Shown: one piece after another, positions 34,205-44,298 of the stretch
Layout: the number at the start of each line of letters is the position of its first letter
Numbering within the stretch: position 1 is the stretch's first letter
NCBI GenBank assembly: GCA_020630615.1
Contig: JAHDBA010000008.1
Coordinates: forward strand, 1 to 64,000
From: Myxococcota bacterium
GTDB taxonomy: Bacteria > Myxococcota > UBA727 > JAHDBA01
Length of the DNA stretch: 64,000 bases
Direction: 5' to 3'
The notes under the pieces: model-generated
What the model saw: the letters and a program-made list of their open reading frames with translations, nothing else
Told to the model about the DNA's origin: nothing
Database searches by the model: none
Translations under genes and position numbers: made by a program

Positions 34205-35071
34205 ATGGACTCCCTCATCAAAAACGAGAGCGAATCGCCAATCTCAAACGATGAACTCTTGTTTGAACTCATTGAACTTTGTGCTCTTTTAGCAGCGCCT
34301 TCATTCTCACAGGCCAAGTTAATCTTTCGTGCGAATTCACAAATGAATTATCCTGCACTAAGCGATTTACAGATCGGTGCACCGGAACCCCTAAACTCTG
34401 AGCATCACTATCGATTCAACCTTTCTGAGCTCGGCTTCGAAGAAGATGTGTTAATCGATCGAGCTCAAAATTTTATATGTGCCTTGTGTGATGGCATCGA
34501 ATCCAAAACCGGAATTCGCTCATTAACGGGGTGTATCTTGATCGGAGAAATCGATCGCGATGGGGCACGTACACTTCAATGGATTGAGCGTGGTGAAAAG
34601 GGCAAGCACGATCGTGTCTTGGTCGAACGCCGATTCGATCGTAGTGAGCTCATCTACCTTGTTTTCGATACGCATCTTTCAAGAGATTTAATGCTTGCGC
34701 ATGAAGCGATGGTATCTTTTCGTGAACACCAACAAGCATGGTTTAAGGCTCGACAGCAAGGAGAAAGTGACGAAGAGGACGCACGCTTACTGGCCTCCTA
34801 TCACCATCAATCTCAGACCATCATGTGGGGTTGGGCTCATGAAGAGTTGGAAGATCATATCAAAATTGCGCCACCCATTTCTGGGAAACTCCCGCGTGTC
34901 TTTGAGTTACCTGAAGCGACACTTCCCCGTTTAAGTGCACTTCTTTTATGTGAAAGGCTTTGTATCGCGTACGATGCGACAATGCTCTTTTCAAGAACCC
35001 ATGGCGAGGGAGAGAATCTTCTCGAAACCTTGTGGATGCTTCCGAAGCAATCAGCGTTATGCTCCACGTAG
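34205..35071 (+). CDS. acidic cytoplasmic protein of unknown function
   Basis: 288 residues with AGAAGG at eight bases from the ATG. No signal peptide or membrane segment. Rich in Glu, Leu and Arg, with possible beta-strand/helix alternation (GCILIGEIDRDGARTLQWIERG, ELIYLVFDTH). I do not recognise a domain. It lies alone between two gene-poor gaps; the 289 bases before it hold nothing I can identify. Confidence 0.6.
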   Translation: MDSLIKNESESPISNDELLFELIELCALLAAPSFSQAKLIFRANSQMNYPALSDLQIGAPEPLNSEHHYRFNLSELGFEEDVLIDRAQNFICALCDGIESKTGIRSLTGCILIGEIDRDGARTLQWIERGEKGKHDRVLVERRFDRSELIYLVFDTHLSRDLMLAHEAMVSFREHQQAWFKARQQGESDEEDARLLASYHHQSQTIMWGWAHEELEDHIKIAPPISGKLPRVFELPEATLPRLSALLLCERLCIAYDATMLFSRTHGEGENLLETLWMLPKQSALCST

Positions 35072-35107
35072 CGTAGATTGGATTCGAGCAGGGGTAGAGG
35101 CCTAGTA

Positions 35108-35920
35108 CTATCGCCTTGCAACGTCCGCACGAGAGCGCTTTTGTATTTCAGAAAGATCAAACCACAAACTCAATACACCGCCACCATCGCTACATTGAAT
35201 TTGCCGTTGCATGAGATGGACTTTTTCAAGAATAGGGCTTTGTTCTTCAAAATGAGTGAAGCGGGCTTTGCCCTCAGGGCCACAAGTTAATGTTTCAATC
35301 AAGAGTTCGGTCTCCTGTAAATCTTCGATTGGAATAGCTTTTTCGGGTGCCCGACCGAAGTCGTCATGTTTGGCAACTTCATGAGCATTGAGTACTGCCC
35401 TAGCGATTGCCAAACGTTGGGTAATTTCTGCGTCTATGAAGTCTTTTGGCAAGAGTGAAGATGCCATCAAGTAGCTGCCATAGGAGTCGCGAACCTGCCC
35501 CCAATCTTCGCTTGCCTGTGCAGCTTGAGCCGTATACCAATAGATGTTCATCCGCCCTGAATCGGTAAGAAAGTCTGTTGCAAGCATGGATCGAAAATAG
35601 TCAATAGCCGAGTCAAAGTTGTCGTTCTCAAGCTCATCCAATGCGCGCATCATCGCAATCTTAACCTCAAAACCATTTTGAGGGGTTCGCAGTGCTTCCC
35701 GCTTTTTCGCGTTGTTCCATGAGGAGTTGAAATGAACGGTAGCCATTTTGACTTGAGGAGAATCTTTCACTTCGCTTTTCAAAAGACTCGGTCTTGGATT
35801 CGGCCCAAAACCAATCAAGGTGCTGCTGATGCTTGCTTCATGATGTTGACAACTTGATGTAATAAAAAAGAGCAAGCTTAGACTCAGAAGACGACATGAT
35901 AAAGATAAGGTATAAGCCAT
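35108..35920 (-). CDS. lipoprotein with TPR-like helical region
   Basis: 270 residues. The signal ends LFFITSSC, a lipoprotein box. Residues about 80-180 are helical and TPR-like (ALDELENDNFDSAIDYFRSML, YTAQAAQASEDWGQVRDSYGSYL). The C-terminal part has a Cys pair (LTCGPEGKARF, QIQCSDGGG). Function unknown; possibly an envelope adaptor. Convergent with 34205. Confidence 0.65.
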   Translation of the reverse strand: MAYTLSLSCRLLSLSLLFFITSSCQHHEASISSTLIGFGPNPRPSLLKSEVKDSPQVKMATVHFNSSWNNAKKREALRTPQNGFEVKIAMMRALDELENDNFDSAIDYFRSMLATDFLTDSGRMNIYWYTAQAAQASEDWGQVRDSYGSYLMASSLLPKDFIDAEITQRLAIARAVLNAHEVAKHDDFGRAPEKAIPIEDLQETELLIETLTCGPEGKARFTHFEEQSPILEKVHLMQRQIQCSDGGGVLSLWFDLSEIQKRSRADVARR

Positions 35921-36087
35921 AGAATAAGGATATCAGTATCCAAATTTGCATGCAGAAATGGCAAATAACTGTATTTTATTGATACAGAAGCGATGAGAAA
36001 CTTACTTTTACCCATCACAAGAAGCATTTATGCGATGACATCTAGCTCTCGCGTTGATCTCAAAGCAGGGGTTGAAAAAACACGTCT

Positions 36088-38616
36088 CTAAAAAGCTCCC
36101 ATAGCTTCAAGTTCATTTGTTGTTTCAACAACTTCTGTTTCGAGCTTCGGCTCTGTTCCACACTTAAAGGGTGCCATAAAGGTATCTGGGCGCGCTTCCG
36201 CAGCGCGGAAACCTGTCTTCTTATCGATTCTTGCGTCACATATGCCACCAGGGCGTTTGAAGTTTTTTAGTTTTTGGTTCCGATGTGCTTCTTTCATGAA
36301 ATCCATCCATATCGGCAGTGCAGTGCGCCCGCCTTGCTCTCGATAATTGAGAGGGATCTCACGCGTATCATAACCAACCCACACAATCGCAACGAGTTCC
36401 GGTGTATAGCCCGCAAACCATGTGTCAAAAGAATCGTTCGTCGTCCCGGTCTTACCAGCAACGGGTTGTCCAATCCCTGCGGCGCGCGCGGCAGTACCAC
36501 GCGTCGCAACTTGAGTGAGCATGTAGTGAACAATATGGCTATCTCGTGCGTCAAGAACACGCTTAGGTGGGCGTAGCAAATCTCGGTATTGTGCTCTCAA
36601 TCGCGAGGCGCGGGGTTGCCACATATCGTTTGAATCGGACGACTCCTCTAGAATATTTCCAAAGCGATCTTCAATACGTTTAATAAACTTGGCTTCGGGA
36701 CGTAGGCCGCCACGTGCCCAGGTTGTGTACACATGGGCAAGTTCCCATGGGGTGACTTCACTGGATCCGATCGCGGTCCCCATCTCTTCTTTCAGGTTGG
36801 TTTCAATACCCATATAGTTTGCGAAACGAACAACACGCTTCACGCCGACCGATTCCATTGTTTTAATCGCAGGAACATTCATCGAATTCATCAACGCATC
36901 CCTTGCGGTCACTTGACCCAAGTATCCCCCAGCGTGGTTTTTAGGCTTCCAGCTTTTGCCCACATCGGTATCGCGAACCGTGATAGGGGTATCGTCAATA
37001 AGGGTCGCGGGTGTCAGACGTCTTAGCGCGACAGCAGCAGAATACACAATTGGTTTAAAGGCAGAGCCCGGTTGGCGTAATGCTTGGAATGCTCGATTGT
37101 ATTCACTTTCTTCAAAAGCGTATCCACCAATCATTGCTTCAACGTAACCGTTGTGTGGGTTGAGTGCGATCAAAGCACCTTGAACTCGAGGAACTTGATC
37201 GAGTGCGAAAAGAGACACATCGCCATCTGGAATCTTCTTCGCAACTGATGAGCTATGGGCAGCTTCTTTAAGTTCTTCACGCGTACTGGCTGTTACCAAA
37301 ATGATATCACCCTCATGAATAAACTTTTCTATTTTTGTTGGGCGTGTTGTCGAGAGACTCTTTTTGGGGTCGACCGGGCGTGCCCATCGTGCACCAGCGA
37401 GGGGCAAGATGCCTTCGTGCTGCCCCACTTTGATCTCTGCATATTGTTTTGAACCACCATGGACCTTTGTAACATAGGCTAAGTAGTCACGCTCTTTCTC
37501 AAAAACACCCTCTTCGCTTCGGTGACCCGAAACCCATGATTTTTCGATGTAGTCGAGAAGCTTCGTCAGATTGTTTTTATCATTCAATACCGCCACCGGT
37601 CCCGGGTAACCTTGGCGTTTATCCGTCCATCGCACGCCATTGACCAGTGCGTCTTCTGCAGCTTTTTGTCGCTCCAAGTCAAGTGTCGTATGGACTTCCA
37701 GTCCACCCTCATAAAGCGCTTTCTCACCATAGGTGTCATACAGATAACGCCGTACATGTTCTGTAAAATAAGGAGCCGTATCACGAAACGCGTCGTCCCG
37801 AGCGTGCACCGTTTGCTCAACACTTTGAGCAAGTGCTTCTTTCATTTCTTTCTCTTCGATCCAACCGTTGCGTAACATGCGTTTGAGTACAGTTGTTTGA
37901 CGTTGCCGCGCGACCTTCGGGTTAATGAAAGGCGAATAGCGACTTGGCGCTTGTGGAAGACCCGCCATTAATGTCATTTCTGCAAGGTTCAGTTCACTCA
38001 CATCTTTGCGAAAATAATTTTCTGCTGCAGCTTGAATACCATATGCGCCATGCCCAAGGTTTGCGTGATTCAAATAAATCCAAAGGATCTCTTCTTTACT
38101 CAAATTGCGCTCGAGCTTGGTTGCAATAATCGCTTCTTTAAGTTTTCGAGTGTAGCTTCGTTTGGTTGCCTCTTTAAAACCATAGGTGCTAACAAGAAGG
38201 GACTTGGCGACCTGTTGTGTAATCGTTGATGTACCACCAATCTTGCTCGACTTCCCAATCACTTTATAGAGAACCGCTCGAAGGATACCGACAAAGTCAA
38301 TACCACGATGGTCAAAGAACTTTTTGTCCTCAGTTGCCAGAAGGGCTTGAATCAACTTGGGAGGGATTCGTTCTTTGGGTACAATTCGTCGGCGTTCCAC
38401 ACCAAACTCTCCAATTAAGCGACCATCGATGGAATAAACTCGAGATGCCAACTTCGGTTGGTATTCTTCGGCGTTGGTGAGTGATGGGAGATCAACATCC
38501 AGTTCGTTCCACATATACACGACAGCAGTCAGCATGATGAAGCCCGAAATTAAAGCGAGATAGATGCACCAGCGAACGAACTTAAAAATTTGTCGAAATG
38601 GGGATTTGAGGGCCAT
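36088..38616 (-). CDS. mrcA: class A penicillin-binding protein 1A
   Basis: 842 residues from the ATG at 38616; the frame extends to 38676. One N-terminal membrane anchor (WCIYLALISGFIMLTAVVYM), then GT51 glycosyltransferase with LLATEDKKFFDHRGIDFVGILRA, and a transpeptidase with GSAFKP (SxxK), MNSMNVPA (SxN) and GKTGTTNDSFDTWF (KTG). Bifunctional synthesis and cross-linking of peptidoglycan. The C terminus lacks extra repeats. Divergent from 38829. Confidence 0.93.
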   Translation of the reverse strand: MALKSPFRQIFKFVRWCIYLALISGFIMLTAVVYMWNELDVDLPSLTNAEEYQPKLASRVYSIDGRLIGEFGVERRRIVPKERIPPKLIQALLATEDKKFFDHRGIDFVGILRAVLYKVIGKSSKIGGTSTITQQVAKSLLVSTYGFKEATKRSYTRKLKEAIIATKLERNLSKEEILWIYLNHANLGHGAYGIQAAAENYFRKDVSELNLAEMTLMAGLPQAPSRYSPFINPKVARQRQTTVLKRMLRNGWIEEKEMKEALAQSVEQTVHARDDAFRDTAPYFTEHVRRYLYDTYGEKALYEGGLEVHTTLDLERQKAAEDALVNGVRWTDKRQGYPGPVAVLNDKNNLTKLLDYIEKSWVSGHRSEEGVFEKERDYLAYVTKVHGGSKQYAEIKVGQHEGILPLAGARWARPVDPKKSLSTTRPTKIEKFIHEGDIILVTASTREELKEAAHSSSVAKKIPDGDVSLFALDQVPRVQGALIALNPHNGYVEAMIGGYAFEESEYNRAFQALRQPGSAFKPIVYSAAVALRRLTPATLIDDTPITVRDTDVGKSWKPKNHAGGYLGQVTARDALMNSMNVPAIKTMESVGVKRVVRFANYMGIETNLKEEMGTAIGSSEVTPWELAHVYTTWARGGLRPEAKFIKRIEDRFGNILEESSDSNDMWQPRASRLRAQYRDLLRPPKRVLDARDSHIVHYMLTQVATRGTAARAAGIGQPVAGKTGTTNDSFDTWFAGYTPELVAIVWVGYDTREIPLNYREQGGRTALPIWMDFMKEAHRNQKLKNFKRPGGICDARIDKKTGFRAAEARPDTFMAPFKCGTEPKLETEVVETTNELEAMGAF

Positions 38617-38828
38617 AAACCTGTGAATAGCATTAAAGAGAGTAGGACTAAAGTCCCCTTCACAAAAGTGCATCACATCGGAAATTGGGTTGGTTTATTG
38701 CATGTGAGAGATCTCGAGCATCGTTGCGATGAATATTGAGGGATCCTGAACTATGCCTTTGTTTTTTACCCTTCGAGACTCGCCATGAGGAGAACCCTGA
38801 TGTTAGGTTAAAAGCCTAGGAGGATGAG

Positions 38829-40025
38829 GTGTCACACGAAGAGCTTTTTCAAGGGAATCTATCTGAAAAACCTTTATGGGACGTGTTTGCACAAATTCGT
38901 CGGGTTCAGGCGTCGGGCTGTCTTTGTATTGGAGAGGCAGGACGAGAAGCTCGTCTTTATCTTTCCCAAGGCAAACCTTTCCACCTCAAGTTTGAGCATT
39001 CGGAGAAACCGCTAGGGCACCTACTGCTGGAGCTGGGTTGGATCGACTCAATTGTGTTCACACAAGGTCTGCGGCGAATTGTACTCAATGAGGAGAGATC
39101 TGGAGACGTCTTTCAAGAGCTGGCTGGAATTGATGATCAGCAGCTTCAAGAGATTCTGGTACATCAATCCGAACAAAAGTTGGCCAGCTTCTGTCGCACA
39201 AAAGCTGAGACATTTCGTTTAAACGATGATGTGGTTGATTTGTCCACGGGTTATGAAGTCTATGGGACGATGAACGATCTCATATTCTTAGCTTTGCAAA
39301 CATCATTTTCGTCTGTAGAACAGCAGCGCTTTGCGGAATCGTTAGAGCAAAACCCATGGATATTTACGGACAGGGTTCAATGGTCAACCTATCAGCCGGA
39401 TGAAGTTCTTCAAAATCATCTAAATGGCTTCATTCAAAACCCAGAGTCCTTAAAGACCTTAAAATCGCGCGCGAATTGGGGAAGACTTGCGCTTTTTCTA
39501 AAGTATTTAGCGACAACAGATCAGCTCAAGCCACTTCATGATGATTTTGTCGAAGCCACAGAGCCTTTGTCACCTGAGAACTTTGTGAAGGTTGAAACTG
39601 AACACGATTTGTCTCTGCAACGTTCAGAGGTTCATGTCTCAAATGCGGAAGATCTCAAAAATAGAGAGCTTTCTGTTGTGAAAGACAGTGAGATTGCTCA
39701 ACGCAGCCTAGCACACGGGATCGAATCGAGCGCTTTAGAAGTGAGCGAAGTTTTAGATCTCAACGCGGATCACCAGGTCGACCTCAATCCGGATCAAATA
39801 GACTCTTTTGCAAAAACAGAACTAGGGTTCGCAGTCGGTGACGATGAATCAACTGTCGCACCCTACACCAAAACGAATGCGATTGAAGAAGATGTTTTGG
39901 ACATTCAGTATTGTGTTACAACCCCAAAACAAGTCCAAAAGACATGGCGTGGTGAATCCTCTATCGCAGTTGCCGCTGTGCATGCCGAAGATGTCAAAGT
40001 ATTGGATGACCCAATCCCGACCTAG
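38829..40025 (+). CDS. DUF4388 (PATAN) domain protein
   Basis: 398 residues from a GTG with AGGAGG six bases ahead. The N-terminal 75 residues match DUF4388: FQGNLSEKPLWDVFAQIRRVQASGCLCI, YLSQGKPFHLKF, LGHLLLELGWID. DUF4388 proteins are frequent in Myxococcota and often sit in signalling proteins. The rest is helical, then acidic and low in complexity, without a response-regulator or kinase domain. Role unknown. Confidence 0.8.
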   Translation: MSHEELFQGNLSEKPLWDVFAQIRRVQASGCLCIGEAGREARLYLSQGKPFHLKFEHSEKPLGHLLLELGWIDSIVFTQGLRRIVLNEERSGDVFQELAGIDDQQLQEILVHQSEQKLASFCRTKAETFRLNDDVVDLSTGYEVYGTMNDLIFLALQTSFSSVEQQRFAESLEQNPWIFTDRVQWSTYQPDEVLQNHLNGFIQNPESLKTLKSRANWGRLALFLKYLATTDQLKPLHDDFVEATEPLSPENFVKVETEHDLSLQRSEVHVSNAEDLKNRELSVVKDSEIAQRSLAHGIESSALEVSEVLDLNADHQVDLNPDQIDSFAKTELGFAVGDDESTVAPYTKTNAIEEDVLDIQYCVTTPKQVQKTWRGESSIAVAAVHAEDVKVLDDPIPT

Positions 40026-40120
40026 CTTGGCTCTAAAATCAGGTCTTGGACCTTGTTTTATTGCGCTAAAGGTCTACCGTGACCAAGCTGATCTATCCAG
40101 CTTTGCTCTAGCTTGTATTT

Positions 40121-40555
40121 ATGGACTCCCCTATGACATCAACAACAGCCTTATCAATGGATTCCCTCGAACTGGCACAAGTTGTAGCTTCATTGGCCTC
40201 AGATAAGAAAATCGATTCCGTTTCGATATTAAACGTTGGGGATTTAAGTAGTCTTTGTGACCACTTTGTTATTGTTGCTGCAGGAAACCCGCGGCTTACG
40301 ACAGCAGTTTCTCGCCATATTGAAGATGAGTTAAGAACCCGTAACATTATGCCAACCGCCGTTGAAGGTCGGGGCGGTGCATGGGTACTGATGGACTTTA
40401 GCGATGTTATTGTTCACATCTTTTTTGAAGGTGCGCGTCAATATTACGATTTAGAGGGTTTCTGGAGCGATGCACCGAGAGCAGAGCTTGATATTGAGGC
40501 TGGAGCAACGATCTTAAACGCCTTACCCAAGAAGAGTGCTGAGGACGTGGATTGA
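40121..40555 (+). CDS. rsfS: ribosomal silencing factor RsfS
   Basis: 144 residues. Core pattern SLASDKKIDSVSILNVGDLSSLCDHFVIVAAGNPRL and TAVEGRGGAWVLMDFSDVIVHIF is RsfS. It binds ribosomal protein L14 and blocks subunit joining in stationary phase. Its stop overlaps the TTG of rlmH, the usual neighbour. Confidence 0.93.
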   Translation: MDSPMTSTTALSMDSLELAQVVASLASDKKIDSVSILNVGDLSSLCDHFVIVAAGNPRLTTAVSRHIEDELRTRNIMPTAVEGRGGAWVLMDFSDVIVHIFFEGARQYYDLEGFWSDAPRAELDIEAGATILNALPKKSAEDVD

Positions 40556-41007
40556 ATCTGGTTTTATGCCCGGTAACTCTCCCCAAAAAAGACGAATTGG
40601 TCTTGGAAGGACTCGAATTCCTCCGAAAAGCAAAACAAGGCTATGCGAGTAAAGCTTGCTTTCTTTCCTCAAAACAGAAATGGGGCCAAGGGCTTGAACG
40701 GCAGCGCCATGAAGGGGAGTGGTTGCTCGCACAAAGTCAAGGAATGCAACGCTGGTATCTGGATGCGGAAGGTGCTCAGTATTCGAGTCTAAGCCTTCAA
40801 AAAGAGATGCAAAAGTCGTTACATCGTGGACCCATAGCGTTTTTAATTGGGGGGCCGGATGGCCATCATGAGTCTCAAAAGACCCACGCCGATAAAATAC
40901 TATCCCTTTCTCGGATGACTATGCCGCATCGCATGGCATTTTTATTCATTGCGGAGCAGATTTATCGCGCATACGAGTTGGATCGTGGTGGACCATACGC
41001 TAAGTAA
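40552..41007 (+). CDS. rlmH: 23S rRNA (pseudouridine1915-N3)-methyltransferase RlmH
   Basis: 151 residues from a TTG that overlaps the rsfS TGA. The SPOUT C terminus gives the call: AFLIGGPDGHHES for the SAM knot, LSRMTMPHRMAFLFIAEQIYRA, and the end RGGPYAK, where most members end PYH(R/K). It methylates the A-site helix 69 region of 23S rRNA. Confidence 0.9.
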   Translation: MNLVLCPVTLPKKDELVLEGLEFLRKAKQGYASKACFLSSKQKWGQGLERQRHEGEWLLAQSQGMQRWYLDAEGAQYSSLSLQKEMQKSLHRGPIAFLIGGPDGHHESQKTHADKILSLSRMTMPHRMAFLFIAEQIYRAYELDRGGPYAK

Positions 41008-41054
41008 GGTGCATTGTGTTCACACGAGGGCATTCCTGTGATGGGGAGGTTACA

Positions 41055-42356
41055 ATGGCCAGCAATACGCAAATGGAAATCAACGTCGGGTATCAGGGTG
41101 AGGGCGAAAACCTTTTTGCAATCGCCGATGCACAACTTAAGCGCGGTTACGATGCTTTAAAGCTAGATGACAACTTACGAACGATTTTAAGCCAACCCAA
41201 AAACGAGATTATTATTCATTTTCCTGTAAAGATGCCCTCTGGTGAAGTGAAACTTTTTAAAGGATACCGAGTGCAACACAACAATGCGCTGGGACCTTTC
41301 AAAGGTGGGATCCGTTATCACCAAGATGTTCACCTGGATGAGTTGAAAGCCCTTTCAGCATGGATGACATGGAAGAGTGCTTTGGTTGGGATCCCTTACG
41401 GCGGAGCAAAGGGTGGAATTAAGTTTAACCCAAGAGACTACTCCCAAGAAGAACTTGAAGCGATCACACGTCGTTTCACACATGCTCTCGGTTCGAATAT
41501 TGGACCCGAGTGGGATATCCCTGCACCAGACATGGGTACGAATGCACAGATGATGGATTGGATGATGGACACTTATGTTCATATTCATTCATCAACAGAG
41601 CGTGAAGCCGCTCGCCGCGTTGTAACGGGTAAAAGCCTAACTTGCGGTGGTTCTCATGGTCGTGAGGCAGCGACAGGTCAAGGTGTTGTCTATTGCATTG
41701 AAGAATGGGCAGAGCGAAAACGCTTTGACCTGGATGGAGCAACGCTTGCCGTTCAGGGCTTTGGGAATGTGGGCTCGAATGTCGCACGTATTATGGCACG
41801 TAAGGGTGCAAGTGTCGTCGCAGTTGGCGACCATTCGTGTTATTTGCGCAACGATGAAGGGTTCAACCCACACAAGCTTGCAGAGTATGCACGTGAGCAT
41901 CGTCAGTTGAAAGGTTATCCTGGTGGCAAAGAGATCACACGTGATGAGTTCTTTGAAGTGAACTGTGATATTATGGTTCCCGCCGCACTCGAGCTTCAGA
42001 TTTTAGAGAAAGAAGCTCAAGTCCTAAAAGCAAAGGTCGTTGTGGAAGCTGCAAATGGGCCTACAAACTTGGGTGGCGAAGCCATTCTGCTGGAGCGTGG
42101 CATTGATATTATTCCGGATATTCTCGCCAACTCCGGTGGTGTGATTGTGAGTTATTATGAGTGGCTTCAAAATAAGCGCAGTGAAAGTTGGTATAAAGAG
42201 CACGTGGAAGAGAAACTTCAGCGTCGTATGAAGCGTGTCTACGATAGGGCATATCGTAGAGCGGGGGAGCTGAAGGTTGACCTGCGAACTGCATGTTATG
42301 CACTGGCACTTGAGCAGATCCGAAATGTTTATGATGCGCGTGGTGTTTGGCCATAA
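41055..42356 (+). CDS. gdhA: glutamate dehydrogenase (Glu/Leu/Phe/Val family)
   Basis: 433 residues from the ATG at 41055 with GGGGAGG upstream. Catalytic segment KSALVGIPYGGAKGGIKFNP, substrate-binding GPFKGGIRYH, WDIPAPDMGTN, and the Rossmann motif VQGFGNVGSN are all present. It interconverts glutamate and 2-oxoglutarate with NAD(P). A terminator follows at 42383. Confidence 0.95.
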   Translation: MASNTQMEINVGYQGEGENLFAIADAQLKRGYDALKLDDNLRTILSQPKNEIIIHFPVKMPSGEVKLFKGYRVQHNNALGPFKGGIRYHQDVHLDELKALSAWMTWKSALVGIPYGGAKGGIKFNPRDYSQEELEAITRRFTHALGSNIGPEWDIPAPDMGTNAQMMDWMMDTYVHIHSSTEREAARRVVTGKSLTCGGSHGREAATGQGVVYCIEEWAERKRFDLDGATLAVQGFGNVGSNVARIMARKGASVVAVGDHSCYLRNDEGFNPHKLAEYAREHRQLKGYPGGKEITRDEFFEVNCDIMVPAALELQILEKEAQVLKAKVVVEAANGPTNLGGEAILLERGIDIIPDILANSGGVIVSYYEWLQNKRSESWYKEHVEEKLQRRMKRVYDRAYRRAGELKVDLRTACYALALEQIRNVYDARGVWP

Positions 42357-42382
42357 GGACACACATGGTGTTTTGTTGGAAG

Positions 42383-42410
42383 AGCGAGCATGGAAGGGCT
42401 CGCTTTTTTT
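42383..42410 (+). terminator. intrinsic terminator after glutamate dehydrogenase
   Basis: Stem A-GCGAGC / GCTCGC-T (42383-42104 region: GCGAGC at 42384-42389 and GCTCGC at 42398-42403) with a short loop, followed by T7. Confidence 0.88.
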
Positions 42411-42494
42411 ATGCGTACAAGCAAGCTGTAGAAGTGAGCTCAGGCCAATCCATGCATTTTAATTGAACCTTAAACTCGAATCAGCTTTAAAATA

Positions 42495-44060
42495 TTAACA
42501 TCCTAAAAGCTTTCTCTCCAGACTACGAATATCAGCATTGAAAGAAATATCCTCTTGCCTCCGTTTCTTCGCTTTATGGAAGCCATGATGCAGAGTCGAT
42601 GCGTCACGATTCATACGGTGCCCAAGATCTCGAAAGCTAAGATTCGAGTATCGATGTGCAAGATAGACGAGAATCGTGCGACATCGAACAAGTTGCTTGA
42701 GGCGCGAGCTGGAGATTAAGTCAACTTCTTGAATACCGAAGGTCTCACAAATCAGTTTTAGCACTTCGGTGAATGAAGGTTCTTTGGCCGTCCATAGGCT
42801 AGAGCCCAAGAGCTCTCTTGCGGCTTTTACATTCATACAATCAAGCATACTCAGTCTCGCCTTTGTGATGAGCGCATCGGCAAAAGAGAAGGAATTATGA
42901 GATTGGAGGGTTAAGAGTTCGAGTGCCTCAGCGTCGGTGTCCAGTCCTAAACCCTTTAGAGCATTCTCAAAATAGACCGTCATGGTTTCTTCTGAGGGTG
43001 GTCGGAGATCCAATGTAAGCGAAGCTTGAAGGCGTCTTAAAAAGCGTGGTGGTAATCCTCGTAAATGCGCTAGAGGACTCGATGTTGTTAAGAGTATCGG
43101 AAAAGAAATTTTCTCTTGCGACTCAATCAATTGTAGCAGTGCCGATGCGCTTTGCTCTTTGGCAAGCAGAAAGTCGACATCGTCAATGAAAAGAGCATCG
43201 TATTGTCGGAACCAGCGATGTTGAAAGTTTGCAAGGCCACCCGAGCGAAGCGCATCAACAAATGCTCGAACCCATTGCCTTGCATTAATCCGCACACAAT
43301 TTTTTAGGCCGAGACCCTTCGCCGAAGCAAGGCATGATTCAAGAAGTTCGCTTTTCCCTGTGCCGCTCTCCCCACAAAGCAAAAGTGAAGCGGGCAAGTT
43401 CGCATGTGCTCGATCGTTGCTTTCTCCTGGGGAGCTCAAAAGTGTGACGATACGGCGAATTATTTTAATCGTACTTTCATTCCCCTCATGTTTGACCCAG
43501 TGGCTTGGTAGGAACCTACGAAAGTCAAGAGCAGGGGATTGCTTTACACCTTTCTCACCTTGCTCCGGGAGCCACGTTTCATTTTGATACGATGGTTCTC
43601 TGACCTTCGGTCTTCGTGTTTTTTGTTTTGCGGCTGTAGGTGCTTCTTGGATTGACCGTGTTTCTACGCCACTTAAACGCAAGGTTTCTCGTCGATGTTT
43701 GTCGCAATCTTGTCCTTCTTGCGTGACGACAAAGCGTAACTGGGCCCGAGTTCCTAGAGTTCTTTCAAGTTTAGAACGAATAATTGCGGCATAATGTGTT
43801 TCAACACTCTGAAGCTGAAAGCTCGACGTGCATGCCAATGTCCATACATCACCGTCGACAGCGATTGGGCGAAGTGGGGCAATGTGCCCACGATAAATAA
43901 ATAGGGAGAGCTCCTGAGCCAGGTCTTTTTTGCATTGCTCGAAGAGTGTTTGAACATCGAGCTTTGCTCTTGTCAGGTTTTGGGGCATTCGTCTTGTGCT
44001 GCCTTTCTCAAGGCCGACAGCTTCGTCAAAATCGACATCGGATGTGCGTTTCGCTCGCAA
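42495..44060 (-). CDS. dnaA: divergent DnaA replication initiator
   Basis: 521 residues from a TTG with AGGGAGAT upstream. Domain I-like N terminus (LFEQCKKDLAQELSLFIYRGHIAPL), a linker, then AAA+ domain III: Walker A CGESGTGKSELLES, Walker B YDALFIDDVDFLL, arginine-finger region PPRFLRRLQASL. Domain IV has SSSRLKQLVRCRTILVYLAHR and the signature helix RDASTLHHGFHKAK. The usual signature is DHTTVLHA, so two base-contacting positions differ, and the sensor II Arg that normally precedes ELEGAL appears to be Ser. It could be the only DnaA or a second, specialised one. Monocistronic, next to hemF. Confidence 0.85.
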   Translation of the reverse strand: MRAKRTSDVDFDEAVGLEKGSTRRMPQNLTRAKLDVQTLFEQCKKDLAQELSLFIYRGHIAPLRPIAVDGDVWTLACTSSFQLQSVETHYAAIIRSKLERTLGTRAQLRFVVTQEGQDCDKHRRETLRLSGVETRSIQEAPTAAKQKTRRPKVREPSYQNETWLPEQGEKGVKQSPALDFRRFLPSHWVKHEGNESTIKIIRRIVTLLSSPGESNDRAHANLPASLLLCGESGTGKSELLESCLASAKGLGLKNCVRINARQWVRAFVDALRSGGLANFQHRWFRQYDALFIDDVDFLLAKEQSASALLQLIESQEKISFPILLTTSSPLAHLRGLPPRFLRRLQASLTLDLRPPSEETMTVYFENALKGLGLDTDAEALELLTLQSHNSFSFADALITKARLSMLDCMNVKAARELLGSSLWTAKEPSFTEVLKLICETFGIQEVDLISSSRLKQLVRCRTILVYLAHRYSNLSFRDLGHRMNRDASTLHHGFHKAKKRRQEDISFNADIRSLERKLLGC

Positions 44061-44298
44061 ATTGATCTCCCTACTGGCGTGATGTGATAACGCTCGGATC
44101 GTTGGTCTACAGAAAGATCAGTGCACGCTCAAGCAATAAATAGGGAATACTTTGTTTGCATAAATATCTAATTAATAGAGAGAATTCCGGCAAATATTCA
44201 TCAGGAAAAGTAAGATTTTTCACCTGTTTTTTTGTGCCATTAAAGCGCTGCAGAATGGTCATCAGAGAGATCAAGGGGGTATTCGCTCAATGCAAGGC

